NCBI GenBank assembly: GCA_021740995.1
Contig: JAIOYR010000019.1
Coordinates: 1-51,964 of the forward strand
Source: Taibaiella sp.
Lineage (GTDB): Bacteria > Bacteroidota > Bacteroidia > Chitinophagales > Chitinophagaceae
Direction of reading: 5' to 3'
Length of the DNA: 51,964 nucleotides
Shown here: positions 18,556 to 27,042 of the stretch, piece by piece
Layout: each line of letters begins with the position of its first letter
How positions within the stretch are numbered: position 1 is the first letter of the stretch
Translations under genes and position numbers: made by a program
The notes under the pieces: generated by a model
Seen by the model: the letters and a program-made list of their open reading frames with translations, nothing else
The model's database searches: none
What the model was told of the DNA's origin: nothing

Positions 18556-19275
18556 CTACTTGTTCAATACCTGTACACTGTCGGTCGCAGGTCTCGCTAT
18601 CCACTGCTTGTAGTTATCGCGTATCCACATCTTCATTTCGAGATTAGTGGCAGCACGGGCAAAATCATAGGGCATAGGAAAGGCATGCATAAAGTAACCG
18701 ATACTATCGCCGGTAATACCGGTGAGGCTGGTAACAAGTGCAGGGGTATAACGGGTATCAACAAACTTCTCCACTTCGCCCGCTGCGAACACTTGCTGAA
18801 AACGATATGTACTTTTAGCTTTTTTTGAAAACTTCTCTGCTATGGCAGATACAGGACTCATAACAGTGGGGCGCCGGCGACCTAGAGGAATTTTATAAAT
18901 TTCGGCACGTTCTGTAGAGTCTATTTGATACTGGGTAAGCAGCCCCGGACGCATAACCACTTCATCCAACTCATAAACTACTTTGCCCATCTCTACATTC
19001 ATAGTAGATAGTAAAACAGAGGGCGGCATTGCCTTCCGTACAGTTTTGTACCCAATATAGGAGAACACAATTACCTCGCCCTGCTTTGCAAAAAGGCTGT
19101 AATAGCCGTTGGCATCAGTATATGCAGATGCTTGTGTCTTTAGATTGACAACCGTTACCGCAACCAGGGGCTTGTGAGTAGCACTGTCTGTAACCACGCC
19201 CTGCAATGTCTGCGAGCTGCAAGGCAATGACAAAGACAACAACAGGAAAACAAAAATAAAGCTACGCAGGTGCAT
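18556..19275 (-). CDS. Carboxypeptidase-regulatory-like domain protein
   Basis: A 239-aa exported protein. Signal peptide MHLRSFIFVFLLLSLSLPCSSQ, then a CarboxypepD_reg-like beta-sandwich at ~23-105: TLQGVVTDSATHKPLVAVTV, 'VNLKTQASAYTDANGYYSLFAKQGEVIVFSYIGYKTV'. This domain is the N-terminal element of many TonB-dependent receptors, but here no plug or barrel follows; the remaining ~130 residues are helical and basic. It is likely periplasmic or outer-membrane associated. It is transcribed separately from the M28 gene upstream (121-base gap). No catalytic role is visible. Confidence 0.82.
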   Translation of the reverse strand: MHLRSFIFVFLLLSLSLPCSSQTLQGVVTDSATHKPLVAVTVVNLKTQASAYTDANGYYSLFAKQGEVIVFSYIGYKTVRKAMPPSVLLSTMNVEMGKVVYELDEVVMRPGLLTQYQIDSTERAEIYKIPLGRRRPTVMSPVSAIAEKFSKKAKSTYRFQQVFAAGEVEKFVDTRYTPALVTSLTGITGDSIGYFMHAFPMPYDFARAATNLEMKMWIRDNYKQWIARPATDSVQVLNK

Positions 19276-19396
19276 GTGTTGTAAAACTAACAGACAACTG
19301 AATACACCCGTAGGGCAAACATGCGATTTGGGTATACTTTAAGAAAAACACCAAATACACCAAAAACCAATTCTCGACTACAAACTGCATTTTAAG

Positions 19397-21142
19397 TTAG
19401 TTCGCAAAAATCATCCGCTTTGATTCTATAACCTTGCCATCTATTACCAATGTGTACGTGTAGGTGCCACTTACATTGTAACCATGGTCGTACATTATTT
19501 CATTTACACCGTTATTAAGTGTGATGTTCATACGCTGCACTTCGCGGCCATTCAGGTCTTTTATGGTTACGTATGCCTCCTTGTATGCCAGGTGGTCATT
19601 AACCAGTACCGATATCATTGTAGCCTCATCGGCAGGGTTTGGCTTGTTTTGCAATAACTCTACCTGCTTAGGCACCGATGGCAGCAGGTCGAAACCACTC
19701 ACAACGGCCACCTGCAGCTCTTTAGAGAAAAGGCTTTCCACGCCCTTGTCGTCGACAGATGCAATGCTAACAATGTGATTGCCGGTGCCCGTAACGGGCA
19801 CAGTGAATGTAGTGCTACCTCCGCTGAATGTATACACAGAATCCCAGTCATTGGTAGTAGTGCGCACTCCTACCCTATACTGTGGATAGCCGGTTTCGGC
19901 AGTAAGATTTACCAACAGATTGCCGGGAGTAGCGGTAAGTGTAAAATCAGGTGTGCGGGGGCCCATACACATCATTGCAGCGGCGTTTCCGTTTATAACT
20001 GTGTTGCGTGCCAGATAATTAAAGTCTACATAATATTCATCCAGTGTTCCATCCAGGTCATTATCTACGCCTATACTATCAGAGGATGTGTGCTGCCTGT
20101 CCATATAGGTGCTGCTGGAAACATCCGCATCACCCGATTCATTGGCAGAAGTAAAGCGCATAGCCGGATATCCACCCGTACGAAAAGGAATATGGTCGCC
20201 CCCTCTGCCGGTGCGGTCTTCAGGGGTCATTATACTTACCATCATGGGCACTGAAACAAATGGAAGCTGCATCTCCTTGTATTCCAGTTTAATGAAGCGG
20301 GACAAACCTTTGTGAAAGGAATTGAACCCGCCAAACGAGAATAAACGCACCTGAGTGCTATCTATCTGCTTGAAGCCCGGGCAACTGGGTGGCGATGAAG
20401 TATGTCCGCATATGATACCTCCTATTACATCGCTATTGAGCACACCACGTATTTTTATATTGTGCAAGGCGGCATACGTAGCAAATGCCTGAGCCCCATT
20501 CAGCCCCTGCTCCTCGCTAGTAGTAGTCATAAAGACAACAGTGCGTTTGTAGCTGTACTTGCTCATAACCCTTGCCAGCTCTATTACCAGCGCCGTGCCA
20601 CTACCATTGTCCTCCATACCCTCTGCTACACAAGCAGTATCGCACAGCCCAGCACAACGGCTGTCCATGTGTGCTTCTATTATTGTTATTGCCTTATCGG
20701 CGGTATCAGTACCCGGCAATACTGCAAATACATTTCGGTGAAGGCTAATGCCACATATTGCCTGCTCAAACTGCAGATACGATGGCTTGAGTCGATTGTC
20801 ATTTAGTGCGCTTATCTCCTCAAACTTGCCATGTATCCACCTGCGGGCTGCACCTATACCTCTTGTAGCAGAAAGCGTATCTGAACCGGTATTGCGGGTT
20901 TTGAAAGAGCGCAGCTTGTCCAGATAAGCGTGCAATGAATCGGCTGAAACAACGTTGCGAATACCGGAACTTATTGCATCGGGATGGTCTATTACGGTGC
21001 CAGCCATATAAGCCGCCGGGTCATAATTGCCCATCATAATTTTTGCCGCCAGTGTATCGGTGCTTGTAATGGCAGTTTGCGACCATACGCCCAATGGAGC
21101 AAGAACAACAGCTGGCAACAACAATATTTTTCGTAATAACAT
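19397..21142 (-). CDS. T9SS-sorted M28 family zinc metallopeptidase
   Basis: A 581-aa secreted peptidase. Signal peptide MLLRKILLLPAVVLAPLGVWSQ. M28 catalytic domain ~95-400 with metal ligands His and Asp in EAHMDSR, Asp in 'MEDNGSGTALV', Glu-Glu in 'TTSEEQGLNGAQ', Asp in 'LNSDVIGG', and His in 'GRGGDHIPFRTGGYP'. An inserted Cys-rich loop (RCAGLCDTACVAEG) lies close to the active site and may form disulfides. A fibronectin-like segment follows (TATPGNLLVNLTAETGYPQY). The C-terminus is a T9SS sorting domain (LLQNKPNPADEATMI ... VSGTYTYTLVIDGKVIESK). It is divergent from the M1 peptidase gene, so two extracytoplasmic peptidases share one 127-base promoter region. Confidence 0.92.
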   Translation of the reverse strand: MLLRKILLLPAVVLAPLGVWSQTAITSTDTLAAKIMMGNYDPAAYMAGTVIDHPDAISSGIRNVVSADSLHAYLDKLRSFKTRNTGSDTLSATRGIGAARRWIHGKFEEISALNDNRLKPSYLQFEQAICGISLHRNVFAVLPGTDTADKAITIIEAHMDSRCAGLCDTACVAEGMEDNGSGTALVIELARVMSKYSYKRTVVFMTTTSEEQGLNGAQAFATYAALHNIKIRGVLNSDVIGGIICGHTSSPPSCPGFKQIDSTQVRLFSFGGFNSFHKGLSRFIKLEYKEMQLPFVSVPMMVSIMTPEDRTGRGGDHIPFRTGGYPAMRFTSANESGDADVSSSTYMDRQHTSSDSIGVDNDLDGTLDEYYVDFNYLARNTVINGNAAAMMCMGPRTPDFTLTATPGNLLVNLTAETGYPQYRVGVRTTTNDWDSVYTFSGGSTTFTVPVTGTGNHIVSIASVDDKGVESLFSKELQVAVVSGFDLLPSVPKQVELLQNKPNPADEATMISVLVNDHLAYKEAYVTIKDLNGREVQRMNITLNNGVNEIMYDHGYNVSGTYTYTLVIDGKVIESKRMIFAN

Positions 21143-21269
21143 AACGAGCGCATTTAGCAGTTGTGAAATTACAAAAAAAATACAGTTAATATTCAGGTGA
21201 AATCTTCCCCTATAACGGGTGAGTATCCATTTGATTTAATATTCTATTTTTACCGTCAAATACTTTCTG

Positions 21270-24200
21270 ATGAATATAAAGTGTGTTTTTACTCTTTTCA
21301 GTTTATTCTTTGCGTTTACTGCCAGCGCTCAGCTCAGCGATAACGCTTACCGCAGCAGCAGCAACAAATACTACTGGCAAAACCGTATACCCGATGCTGC
21401 CTACTGGCAGCAGGATGTGCAATACAAGATATATGCCAAAGTAAACGAACTAGAACATGTAATAGAGGGTGCAGAGGAACTCACTTACTGGAACAACTCG
21501 CCCGACACACTGCACTACATATACTTCCACCTGTATCAGAATGCCTTTGTGAAGGGCTCCTACCTGCGCGACCTCGAACTGGCAAACAAAGTAAACTCCC
21601 GCATGGGCAAAAAAGAAGCCGCCGGGCTGGGCATAGTGCTGGAGAATATAACTGTAAACGGAGCAACAGCCACTACCGAGCTGGACAATACCATAATGAA
21701 GGTATACCTGAAATCACCGCTGGCACCCGGAGCTAAGGCAGTGGTGAAGATGAGTTTTAATACCTATTACGATGTAGGTACTACCCGCCGCCGCATGAAG
21801 ATGTACCCGGCATGGGGCTTTATGCACTACAATGGCTGCCAGTGGTATCCGAAGGTATGCGTGTATGACCGAATGCATGGCTGGGATACCTACCAGCACC
21901 TGAACCGTGAGTTTTATGGCGATTATGGTTTGTTTGATGTAACTCTGGACTTCCCGAGCAACTATGTAGTAGAAGCCAGCGGCGAATTGCAAAACCGCAA
22001 AGAGGTGCTGCCCGACACACTGCGTGCCAAGCTGGAACTGAAAAACTTTGCGAATAAGAAAATGAATGAACCGCCGTCTATCATCACTCCTTACGTACGC
22101 GGGCAGCGCAAGCAATGGCACTTTGTAGCCAACAATGTGCATGACTTTGCATTTACCGGCGACCCGTCTTACCGCATAGGCACTGCCTACTGGAACGGTG
22201 TGGAGTGTGTGGCCATAGCACAGGAGCCGCACGCTGCTGGCTGGCAGAATGCCCCCGACTATGTAGCTAAAATCATCAAAACTTTCTCTGAAGGCATAGG
22301 CATGTATTGCTACCCAAAAATAGTAGCTGCCGATGCTGCCGATGGCATGGAATACCCTATGCTAACCCTGGATGGCGGCACAGACCCCGGCTACAGAGGA
22401 CTGCTGGTGCATGAGATAGCCCACAACTGGTTTTATGGACAGGTGGGCAGCAACGAGACCTACCGGGCAGCCATGGACGAAGGATTCACCCAATTCCTTA
22501 CCGCTCTGGGACTACGCCGCATAGATGGCGAAAACCTGATAACAGGCAAACCAAAATCAAAATACCGCCAGCATTTTGCGCAACCGGTAAATGTACTGGA
22601 CCTGCGTGTACTGAACTCATACACATACAGCGCACTCAATCAGAATTCACTATCAATCAACACACATTCCGACGACTGGAATAGTGCGCTGGGTCAGGGA
22701 GGTGGCTATGGAGCAGTGTATTACAAAACCGCATCTATGCTCTACAATCTGGAGTATGTGCTGGGCGACTCCCTCTTTGAGCGGGCGATGATGCATTACT
22801 TCGACCAATGGAAATTTGCACACCCCTACTTCGAAGACTTCAGAGCTTCTATCATTCAGTATACCAAGGTAGACCTTTCGTGGTTCTTTGACCAGTGGTT
22901 TGAGACTACCAAGACGCTCGACTATGGCGTATGCGGCATACGCAAAATAAAGGGTACAGACAGCTTTGCGGTGAAGCTGCACCGTAGCGGAGAAATGCAG
23001 ATGCCGATAGACTTTACGGTGACTGCAAAGAATGGCAGCAAGCACAACTTCTACATACCCAATACCTGGTTTGAGAAACAAACCACCGCCACTACCCTGC
23101 CCAAGTGGTATGGCTGGGGCAAACTGCACGAAAACTACACGGCCCATGTGCAGATACCGTCGGGTATCAAACACGTACAGATAGATACAACTAACCGCTT
23201 TGCCGACCGTAACATGGTAGACAACTACCGCACCCGGGGAATGCTGGTGAGCCCAAGGGCTGTAAAAACGATGTTTGACGGCGGACTAAACGCACAGACA
23301 GACCGCAGGCACTACCGCATGTATGTGCGCCCCGATGCATGGTGGAACCCCATAGACGGTATAAAAGCAGGTGCACACTTCGAGGGTGATTACTTATCTA
23401 CCATGTACAAACTGGACGCTACCGTATGGTGGAACACCCATGTGCTGCAGGAGAATGCCTACAAATCATTCAAGGGTGAAGACTACTATGCGCGCTACAA
23501 GCCGGTAAACTACTCGGTTAACTACAACTCGCCCATAACCCGAAACATGCCCAAGCTGCAGATGCAGATAAACAGCCGCTATCTGGATGGGCTGTGGTGC
23601 AACCGTGGCGGATTAAACTGGCTGATGAATGACAACAACACCGTGCAGCTATACGGGCAAATGCTGTGGCGTCCGTCTATCAACGATTTCGCCTACCTCA
23701 ATGACCCGGGCGACTGGAGCAGCACTCCCGGCAGAAAAAACAACTCTATCAATGCCGCCTGGACACACAACTATAACTATATGCACGGGCAGGGCAGGTA
23801 CACCTTTAGCCTCAGAGCACCTATACTGCAAAAAGATGCACTGCCCTTTGGCTACTCCTATGCACAGCTTGAATCTGTAAACTATGGCTACCTTGACAAG
23901 CTGGAAATACGTACCCGTGTGTTTGGTCGCTTTGGGCTGGGCAGGCAGCTCCCCTACGAGAGCCTGTTGTACATGGCAGGTGCCAGCTCCGAAGAGCAAA
24001 TGGAAAACAAATTCACCCGCAGCATAGGCTTCACCCCTGCAGACTGGCGCGGCACATCTTTGTATGATGTGAATCATTACCACCAGGGCGGCGGGCTGAA
24101 CCTGAGGGGATATGCCGGCTACTATGCACCTGACGAGGTCAATGGCGGGCTGCTGACCGGCTATAAAGGTCGCAGCGGCGCATCTGCCAACATAGAAATA

Positions 24201-24530
24201 GGGTTTGACAACTATCTGCAGTGGAGACCGCGACTCACCCGGAACTGGCTGAAGGCTAATATCTACGCCTTTGGCGACGCAGGTATCATGGAGCTGAGCA
24301 ACTACCTTACCTCCAACTTCCATGTGATCTCTCCCACTACCACTTGGGGTACGCTACATGTAGATGCCGGTGCCGGCTGTGCCTTCACCATAAAAAACTG
24401 GGGCGTATTCGAAAAAGCAAGACCACTCACTGTCCGTATGGACTTTCCCGTATTCCTCAACCGCCCACCCTATGGAAACAGCCAGTATGCCACCCTGCGC
24501 TATGTGGTGGGTATAAACAGGGCTTTTTAA
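21270..24530 (+). CDS. M1 family metallopeptidase with C-terminal outer-membrane barrel-like domain
   Basis: A 1086-aa exported protein. Signal peptide MNIKCVFTLFSLFFAFTASA. The M1 aminopeptidase part spans ~30-560: the zinc site is HEIAH (381-385) plus Glu404 in 'YRAAMDEGF', exactly the 18-residue spacing of the family. The exopeptidase motif appears as 'DGMEYPMLTLDGG' just before it, and a Tyr-containing 'GGYGAVYYKTASMLY' follows. The last ~400 residues are beta-rich with repeated aromatic strands, a BamA-like 'GGGLNLRGYAGY' segment, and a C-terminal Phe after 'YATLRYVVGINRAF'. That suggests an outer-membrane barrel anchoring the protease. No T9SS domain is present. The barrel reading is inference. 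Confidence 0.88.
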   Translation: MNIKCVFTLFSLFFAFTASAQLSDNAYRSSSNKYYWQNRIPDAAYWQQDVQYKIYAKVNELEHVIEGAEELTYWNNSPDTLHYIYFHLYQNAFVKGSYLRDLELANKVNSRMGKKEAAGLGIVLENITVNGATATTELDNTIMKVYLKSPLAPGAKAVVKMSFNTYYDVGTTRRRMKMYPAWGFMHYNGCQWYPKVCVYDRMHGWDTYQHLNREFYGDYGLFDVTLDFPSNYVVEASGELQNRKEVLPDTLRAKLELKNFANKKMNEPPSIITPYVRGQRKQWHFVANNVHDFAFTGDPSYRIGTAYWNGVECVAIAQEPHAAGWQNAPDYVAKIIKTFSEGIGMYCYPKIVAADAADGMEYPMLTLDGGTDPGYRGLLVHEIAHNWFYGQVGSNETYRAAMDEGFTQFLTALGLRRIDGENLITGKPKSKYRQHFAQPVNVLDLRVLNSYTYSALNQNSLSINTHSDDWNSALGQGGGYGAVYYKTASMLYNLEYVLGDSLFERAMMHYFDQWKFAHPYFEDFRASIIQYTKVDLSWFFDQWFETTKTLDYGVCGIRKIKGTDSFAVKLHRSGEMQMPIDFTVTAKNGSKHNFYIPNTWFEKQTTATTLPKWYGWGKLHENYTAHVQIPSGIKHVQIDTTNRFADRNMVDNYRTRGMLVSPRAVKTMFDGGLNAQTDRRHYRMYVRPDAWWNPIDGIKAGAHFEGDYLSTMYKLDATVWWNTHVLQENAYKSFKGEDYYARYKPVNYSVNYNSPITRNMPKLQMQINSRYLDGLWCNRGGLNWLMNDNNTVQLYGQMLWRPSINDFAYLNDPGDWSSTPGRKNNSINAAWTHNYNYMHGQGRYTFSLRAPILQKDALPFGYSYAQLESVNYGYLDKLEIRTRVFGRFGLGRQLPYESLLYMAGASSEEQMENKFTRSIGFTPADWRGTSLYDVNHYHQGGGLNLRGYAGYYAPDEVNGGLLTGYKGRSGASANIEIGFDNYLQWRPRLTRNWLKANIYAFGDAGIMELSNYLTSNFHVISPTTTWGTLHVDAGAGCAFTIKNWGVFEKARPLTVRMDFPVFLNRPPYGNSQYATLRYVVGINRAF

Positions 24531-24550
24531 ATAATGTGAAAATGTGGGGA

Positions 24551-24582
24551 ATGTGAGAATGTGAGAATGTGAGAATGTGAGA
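24551..24582. repeat. Four tandem copies of the 8-mer ATGTGAGA
   Basis: Exact units at 24551, 24559, 24567 and 24575, with imperfect copies (ATGTGGGG, ATGTGGGA) on each side. It is a chromosomal microsatellite between the M1 gene and the tRNA promoter, outside the element. Confidence 0.8.
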
Positions 24583-24604
24583 ATTGGGAAATGTGGGAAT
24601 ACAC

Positions 24605-26266
24605 TCAATTGCAATATTTGTGAGAACGGATTTTGTGATTTGTAAAAAGGGGCTTAATATTGCACCCTGTCAGAAAAAAAAAGATAGTTCGATGGTGTAA
24701 CGGTAGCACCACAGACTCTGACTCTGTTAGTCTAGGTTCGAATCCTAGTCGGACTACGCAGTTGGAATGGCTCTCATTTTTGAGAGCCATTCCTTTTTTA
24801 TATTCCTTAAAAACCTTTTCTGGCTTGCATATCAGCCTGACTGCTTCATTAATTCTGCCGGTTCGATATGTATTATTTTCAAAAATCAGCATTTCGGGAT
24901 AGATCGAACCGATTATACGCTGTTTGGTGGCTAAAGTCGCCGTCTGGTAATACTTTGGCAGGTTTCTTAGTCCTTTAGTAACCGTAGCTATGTAGTTCAT
25001 CAGATTATCGTCTGTCTTGCTTACATCCTGTTTTTTTTGAAGCAGCTTTTCTATTTCTGGTTCATACAGGTTCTTAATGTCCCGGTATTCCGCCGGACTT
25101 ATTTCTTCATCAGACATACGACGCAGAGCATTCGTTATTCGTACCCGATGCTTTTCTATTGCTTCATCAATCTCCTTTACATTAACGGATTTGGCACTAC
25201 CTGCTTTTTTATAGTAGTCCGTAGCTATTGTTTCAAATAGCAGTATATCCTGTTCGTCCGGCGTTATCTTCTTGAGTTCCTTCAAAAACTCCTTATTAAG
25301 GACCTCTGCTTTGTGACGTTCTCCGCATTTGCTCGTACAGTGGTAATAAAAATACCTGCTGCTCCTTCCCTTCGATGCACTGCCTGTTAGTTTGGTGCCA
25401 CACTTAGGACATTTTAAGAAGCCCCTTAAGGGTAACTCATCTTTACCAGCATGAACCGTAGGGTGACTAGGCCTTCTGCCATCGAGTATTTCCTGAACAA
25501 TGTAGAACAATCCTTCCGATATGATTGGCTCATGAATACCTTTTACTACGGTTGCAGGTTCGTCCTTATATGCGCCAATCTTGATCTTACCCATGTAAAT
25601 GGGATTACGCAACATAAGAAAGACATTACTTTTACTAACCCTTAGTCCCTTTTTCGATGCTTCACGCCAAATATCCATCACGTTGTTCTCCTGCTTGGCT
25701 ACTTCTTCGAATAGCCAGCGTACCAATAGTGCGTCATTGCCGGGTACAATAATGGGCCGGTTATCTTCTGTCCTGATATTCTTATACCCTATTGGTGCCC
25801 AAGTACAATGCCTACCTTCTTTCATCGCCCGTCTTGTTCCTGCAATAACGTTCAATGAACGCCTGTCATTCTCCACTTCAGGAGCAGCAAGATAGAAAGC
25901 CAACATGATCTTGTTTTCGGGAACATTCAGGTCAAGTGGCTGCTCCATAGCCTGTGGCTCTACTCCGAGCTTGTTGAGCTGGTTAATCATTCCGTAAGCA
26001 TCCCCTGCATTACGACTGAATCTATCCCACTTTAAGAATAACAGCAGGTCAACCGCTTGCTTGTTTTTCTTAAGAAAACTCAACAGTTGAGTGAATGCAG
26101 GACGATCAAAGGTCTTGGCTGAATGATCTTCTTTATAAAAGCCAACTACCTCGATATTTTGTAATTTGCAATAGTTCCTTAGCCTTTCTTCCTGATGGGC
26201 AAGGCTATATCCTTTTTCGCTTTGCTCGTCCGTACTAACTCGCACGTAAATAATGGCTTTCTTCAT
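24605..26266 (-). CDS. Large serine recombinase (site-specific integrase)
   Basis: A 553-aa serine integrase. The resolvase domain has the nucleophile Ser in YVRVSTDEQSEKG (S11) and 'KWDRFSRNAGDAYGMI'. The recombinase domain lies at ~170-290 (WAPIGYKNIRTEDNR, 'SNVFLMLRNPIYMGKIKIG'). A zinc ribbon follows (CPKCGTKLTGSASKGRSS ... YYHCTSKCGERH) and then a coiled-coil region (370-440). The frame passes through the terminator hairpin, the 14-bp att core (codons VVRLG, ~residue 504) and antisense tRNA, so about the last 46 residues are host-derived. Its start overlaps the 93-aa gene upstream by 32 bases. It is placed next to attL as expected for the integrase of this island. Confidence 0.93.
   Translation of the reverse strand: MKKAIIYVRVSTDEQSEKGYSLAHQEERLRNYCKLQNIEVVGFYKEDHSAKTFDRPAFTQLLSFLKKNKQAVDLLLFLKWDRFSRNAGDAYGMINQLNKLGVEPQAMEQPLDLNVPENKIMLAFYLAAPEVENDRRSLNVIAGTRRAMKEGRHCTWAPIGYKNIRTEDNRPIIVPGNDALLVRWLFEEVAKQENNVMDIWREASKKGLRVSKSNVFLMLRNPIYMGKIKIGAYKDEPATVVKGIHEPIISEGLFYIVQEILDGRRPSHPTVHAGKDELPLRGFLKCPKCGTKLTGSASKGRSSRYFYYHCTSKCGERHKAEVLNKEFLKELKKITPDEQDILLFETIATDYYKKAGSAKSVNVKEIDEAIEKHRVRITNALRRMSDEEISPAEYRDIKNLYEPEIEKLLQKKQDVSKTDDNLMNYIATVTKGLRNLPKYYQTATLATKQRIIGSIYPEMLIFENNTYRTGRINEAVRLICKPEKVFKEYKKGMALKNESHSNCVVRLGFEPRLTESESVVLPLHHRTIFFFLTGCNIKPLFTNHKIRSHKYCN
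24632..24662 (+). promoter_or_regulatory. Bacteroidota-type promoter of tRNA-Gln
   Basis: TTTG at 24632-24635, a 19-base spacer, then TAATATTG at 24655-24662 (one mismatch to the -7 consensus TAnnTTTG). The spacing matches the phylum's sigma-70 promoter, and the predicted start is a few bases upstream of the tRNA. Confidence 0.55.
24686..24756 (+). tRNA. tRNA-Gln (anticodon CTG)
   Basis: A 71-base cloverleaf that folds fully: acceptor AGTTCGA / TCGGACT (one T-G pair) with discriminator A, D-arm GTG/CAC, anticodon stem ACAGA / TCTGT with loop CTCTGAC (anticodon CTG), T-arm CTAGG / CCTAG with loop TTCGAAT. CCA is not encoded. The 3' end is the left attachment site of the integrated island, and the serine recombinase frame runs antisense through the whole tRNA. 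Confidence 0.95.
24744..24757. repeat. Left attachment core (attL) in the tRNA-Gln 3' end
   Basis: CCTAGTCGGACTAC, the 3' part of the tRNA T-arm and acceptor plus one base. The identical 14 bases recur at 50543-50556. The distance between copies is 25,799 bp, which is the inferred element length. Confidence 0.8.
24764..24799 (+). terminator. Element-borne terminator downstream of tRNA-Gln
   Basis: Perfect 13-bp stem GGAATGGCTCTCA / TGAGAGCCATTCC (24764-24776, 24781-24793) with a TTTT loop, then a T run. It lies 8 bases after the tRNA and on the element side of attL, so the element appears to supply a replacement terminator. It also lies inside the antisense recombinase frame. Confidence 0.88.
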
Positions 26267-26516
26267 TGTCGGTTTTGTTTTCTGTCAATGGTATAATAAT
26301 GGTTGCTTTTCGTTGTTCGTATTCCTCGTAGGTAATTGCTGCCAGCTTGTAAAAAAAATCTCTTATTTGTTCTATTTGATAGTCGGTATAACTTTTTGCT
26401 TTTTCTTTCAAAATTTTTCGGCAAACAGCTATTGATACTTTGTTCTCTATCACGACTTCTGTTGTTACCTTGTTTTCATAAAAAGGCAGTTTATTCTTTT
26501 TATATCTATTTTTCAT
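26235..26516 (-). CDS. Small basic hypothetical protein upstream of the recombinase
   Basis: A 93-aa soluble protein, Lys/Glu-rich and mostly helical (KSYTDYQIEQIRDFFYKLAA, ITYEEYEQRKATI). Its 3' end overlaps the recombinase start by 32 bases, which implies translational coupling and a shared mRNA. A recombination directionality factor or other recombinase accessory is conceivable from position alone; no helix-turn-helix is evident. I do not recognise a family. Confidence 0.65.
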   Translation of the reverse strand: MKNRYKKNKLPFYENKVTTEVVIENKVSIAVCRKILKEKAKSYTDYQIEQIRDFFYKLAAITYEEYEQRKATIIIPLTENKTDNEESHYLRAS

Positions 26517-26644
26517 TGCTCATAATATATTGATTATCAATTATCGTGCCAAGTTTCAGGCACGATTTTAACCCAATTTATAAAATAGAGGCAGAACGTT
26601 TGTTCCTATGTAGTGCTTTTCCCCAAACGAACAATTTTATCACA

Positions 26645-27010
26645 TCAAGGATGCGTTGTGTTATCCAAAAATGCAAAAACTTTCGCTCTTTCTTCCTCCT
26701 GTTTTCGTTTTCGCCGCTCCCTTTGCCATTTGTTTTTGCGCATCTTTATATCGATTAACGGGTCGGTACTTACGCCTTGTTTTAAGTTTGGTTTCAGTTT
26801 GTCGCTTACCCAACTTAAACCGATAATTGCCAAAATGCCCATTGCCGCCTTAACCGGGGATAATTCAGCCTCGTAAGTAGCCACTTGTTGCTTGACGTCG
26901 CTCCCTTCACTATGGTCAACAGCTAACTGCTGTATTTGTAGCAATTTTTGCTCTGCTTCCTTCCTGCTTTCTGCTTCAATTCCTACTGTTACATCGTAAA
27001 TTTTGTTCAT
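26645..27010 (-). CDS. Hypothetical protein with one hydrophobic segment and a basic coiled tail
   Basis: A 121-aa protein. It begins MNKIYDVTVGIEAESRKEAE, a small alpha/beta-like segment of the kind seen in DUF-type mobile-element proteins. A hydrophobic stretch lies near residues 53-70 (VKAAMGILAIIGLSWVSDKL), and the tail is very charged (KMRKNKWQRERRKRKQEEER). It could be a single-pass membrane or peripheral protein. It follows the 286-aa paralogue on the same strand (32-base gap), so it is probably in the same transcript. Function unknown. Confidence 0.6.
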   Translation of the reverse strand: MNKIYDVTVGIEAESRKEAEQKLLQIQQLAVDHSEGSDVKQQVATYEAELSPVKAAMGILAIIGLSWVSDKLKPNLKQGVSTDPLIDIKMRKNKWQRERRKRKQEEERAKVFAFLDNTTHP

Positions 27011-27042
27011 TTTAGTTCTTGTTTATTGATGAAAAATTCGGT

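Noticed and set aside
23649-24323. 224-codon minus-strand open frame opposite the M1 gene
   Set aside because: Antisense to the M1 peptidase C-terminal domain, without motifs or independent context.
24551-24582. Possible CRISPR-like or phase-variable repeat
   Set aside because: The unit is only 8 bp, has no spacers, and lies outside any reading frame or promoter box; it is a microsatellite.
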